Program-made: the position numbers and the translations under genes
The notes under the pieces: model-generated
Databases searched by the model: none
Told to the model about the DNA's origin: nothing
Seen by the model: the letters and a program-made list of their open reading frames with translations, nothing else
Shown: positions 5,946 through 6,680 of the stretch, piece after piece
Position numbering within the stretch: position 1 is the first letter of the stretch
Layout of the letters: the number at the start of each line of letters is the position of its first letter
Source of the DNA: Asaia bogorensis
GTDB lineage: Bacteria; Pseudomonadota; Alphaproteobacteria; Acetobacterales; Acetobacteraceae
Assembly: GCA_945874515.1 (NCBI GenBank)
Contig: CAMCHA010000148.1
Location: 1 to 6,680, forward strand
DNA length: 6,680 bases
Direction: 5' to 3'

Positions 5946-6248
5946 ATGCCCAAAATCGCCATCGCCGTTGAATTCAAGATCAAGGAAGGCCAGCACGCGG
6001 CCTTTGACGCGATCATCCGCGAACATGCCCGGCTGACGCTTCAGGAGGAACCAGGCTGTGAGCGCTTTGATGTGCTGCAACCGCTCGACAAGGATAGCGC
6101 GCATGACAAAAGCCGCGTCATGCTATGCGAAGTGTATCAGGACCGCGCGGCAGTTGATGTGCACACCAAGAACCCGCGCCTTGCCAAGGTGCGCGATGCC
6201 TATGCGGCGCTGATTGAAGGCCGCACACTCACGCTTTGTGAGATGTGA
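5946..6248 (+). CDS. ABM-domain protein, putative quinol monooxygenase-like (YgiN type)
   Basis: A 100-residue single-domain protein with the ferredoxin-like dimeric alpha/beta-barrel pattern of antibiotic biosynthesis monooxygenases. The visible pattern is a first strand (4-12) after the start, the helix KEGQHAAFDAIIREH (13-27), the turn EEPGC (34-38) leading into the second strand FDVLQ (41-45), strand VMLCEVY (58-64), and D71-V-H73-T followed by the last helix (77-91). E. coli YgiN oxidises quinols without a cofactor, but many members of this family have other or unknown roles, including isomerase-like or accessory ones. No signal peptide, so cytoplasmic. It follows the DapA-like gene by 33 bp on the same strand with a strong ribosome-binding site, and a hairpin follows it, so it probably ends a two-gene transcript. 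Function in the same catabolic route is inferred from position only. Confidence 0.88.
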   Translation: MPKIAIAVEFKIKEGQHAAFDAIIREHARLTLQEEPGCERFDVLQPLDKDSAHDKSRVMLCEVYQDRAAVDVHTKNPRLAKVRDAYAALIEGRTLTLCEM

Positions 6249-6254
6249 GGCAAA

Positions 6255-6277
6255 GGGCGCTGCGTGATGCAGCGCCC
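6255..6277. terminator. GC-rich hairpin between convergent genes, likely shared terminator
   Basis: A perfect 9-bp stem, GGGCGCTGC (6255-6263) and GCAGCGCCC (6269-6277), with a five-base loop GTGAT. It lies in the 36-bp gap between the ABM gene stop and the convergent alaS stop. Tails are short: CTTAG on the plus strand, TTTGCC on the minus strand. The stem strength and position suit a bidirectional terminator, although neither side has a long T-run. Confidence 0.7.
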
Positions 6278-6284
6278 CTTAGCA

Positions 6285-6680
6285 TCATCCAGCCAACGCC
6301 GCCTTCACCGCCGCCAGCGCTTCTGCCGCATTGGCTGCATCCGGCCCGCCGGCCTGCGCCATATCGGGCCGCCCGCCACCGCCCTTGCCACCCACCGCGG
6401 CCGAGGCCGCGCGCACCAAGGCCACCGCGTCGGCGCGGCCCTTGGCGGCTTCCGCCACGGCAACCACGATACTGGCCTTGCCTTCCGCCGTGCTGATCAG
6501 CGCAACAACATCAGCGCTACCGCCCTTCAGAATGGCCTCAGCCAAGCCCTTCAAATCGCGCGGCGGCACTTCGCCAAGGTCGCGCAGCGAAAGCCGTAGC
6601 CCCGCCACTTCCTCAATCTCCGCACCGCCGCCACCGGTCGCGAGCTTCTTCCGAAGCTCCGCCACATCGCGTTCCAGCTT
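6285..6680 (-). CDS. alaS: Alanyl-tRNA synthetase, C-terminal part (5' end outside the window)
   Basis: The last 131 residues of AlaS, which charges tRNA-Ala. The reading frame stays open to the right edge, so the catalytic and editing domains lie outside. What is visible starts in the coiled-coil linker ([12 protein letters not shown], 2-13), preceding a glycine run (16-19). The C-Ala domain follows, with the conserved glycine-rich stretch [16 protein letters not shown] (97-112 of the visible part), a hallmark of AlaS. The protein ends with a short alanine-rich helix, as in other bacterial enzymes. A GTG inside the frame at 6665 is not a real start. It converges with the ABM gene across a strong hairpin and is not functionally related to the cassette. 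Confidence 0.95.
   Translation of the reverse strand, partial: KLERDVAELRKKLATGGGGAEIEEVAGLRLSLRDLGEVPPRDLKGLAEAILKGGSADVVALISTAEGKASIVVAVAEAAKGRADAVALVRAASAAVGGKGGGGRPDMAQAGGPDAANAAEALAAVKAALAG

Noticed and set aside
6285..6665. A free-standing 126-residue protein starting at GTG 6665
   Set aside because: The frame continues open to the window edge and the content is the C-terminal domain of alanyl-tRNA synthetase, so this is a gene fragment created by the window border.

Overview
This 6.68 kb window is GC-rich bacterial chromosome. Codon use, the gene order and the protein styles point to an alphaproteobacterium, probably of the Acetobacteraceae/Rhodospirillales group. That placement is an inference from sequence character, not from a marker-gene search. 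No RNA genes, CRISPR arrays, insertion sequences, attachment sites or origins were found.

Left part (1-3267, all minus strand): an envelope and ribosome-biogenesis operon transcribed leftwards. It starts with a membrane-anchored TPR protein of the YfgM type (TTG start), then a BamB-type beta-propeller lipoprotein, then the double GTPase Der, which runs off the left edge. The same order (yfgM-bamB-der) is known in gammaproteobacteria. The genes are tightly packed: a 4-bp ATGA overlap, then a 13-bp gap. A 151-bp intergenic stretch with a sharp AT-rich core (about 3355-3405) separates this operon from a divergent small lipoprotein gene of unknown function (3419-3808, plus strand).

Middle part (3829-6248): a small putative catabolic cassette arranged around a 119-bp divergent control region (4870-4988). 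On the minus strand is a COG3618-type amidohydrolase (metal-dependent lactonase/hydrolase fold). On the plus strand are a DapA-superfamily lyase and, 33 bp behind it, an antibiotic-biosynthesis-monooxygenase (ABM) domain protein. The DapA-like enzyme keeps the Schiff-base lysine but lacks the proton-relay threonine and tyrosine and the substrate-binding arginine of true dihydrodipicolinate synthase. It is therefore unlikely to be the lysine-pathway enzyme. A hydrolase that could open a lactone, placed beside a keto-acid lyase, suggests sugar-acid or aromatic-derived acid breakdown, but the substrate cannot be read from sequence. No transporter or regulator is present in the window.

Right edge (6285-6680, minus strand): the C-terminal end of alanyl-tRNA synthetase, converging on the cassette across a short gap that holds a strong GC hairpin.

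I see no clear new defence, mobile or RNA-based system. The parts most worth a second look are the atypical DapA-like enzyme with its divergent partner, the Tat-like signal on BamB, and the unassigned cysteine-rich lipoprotein.
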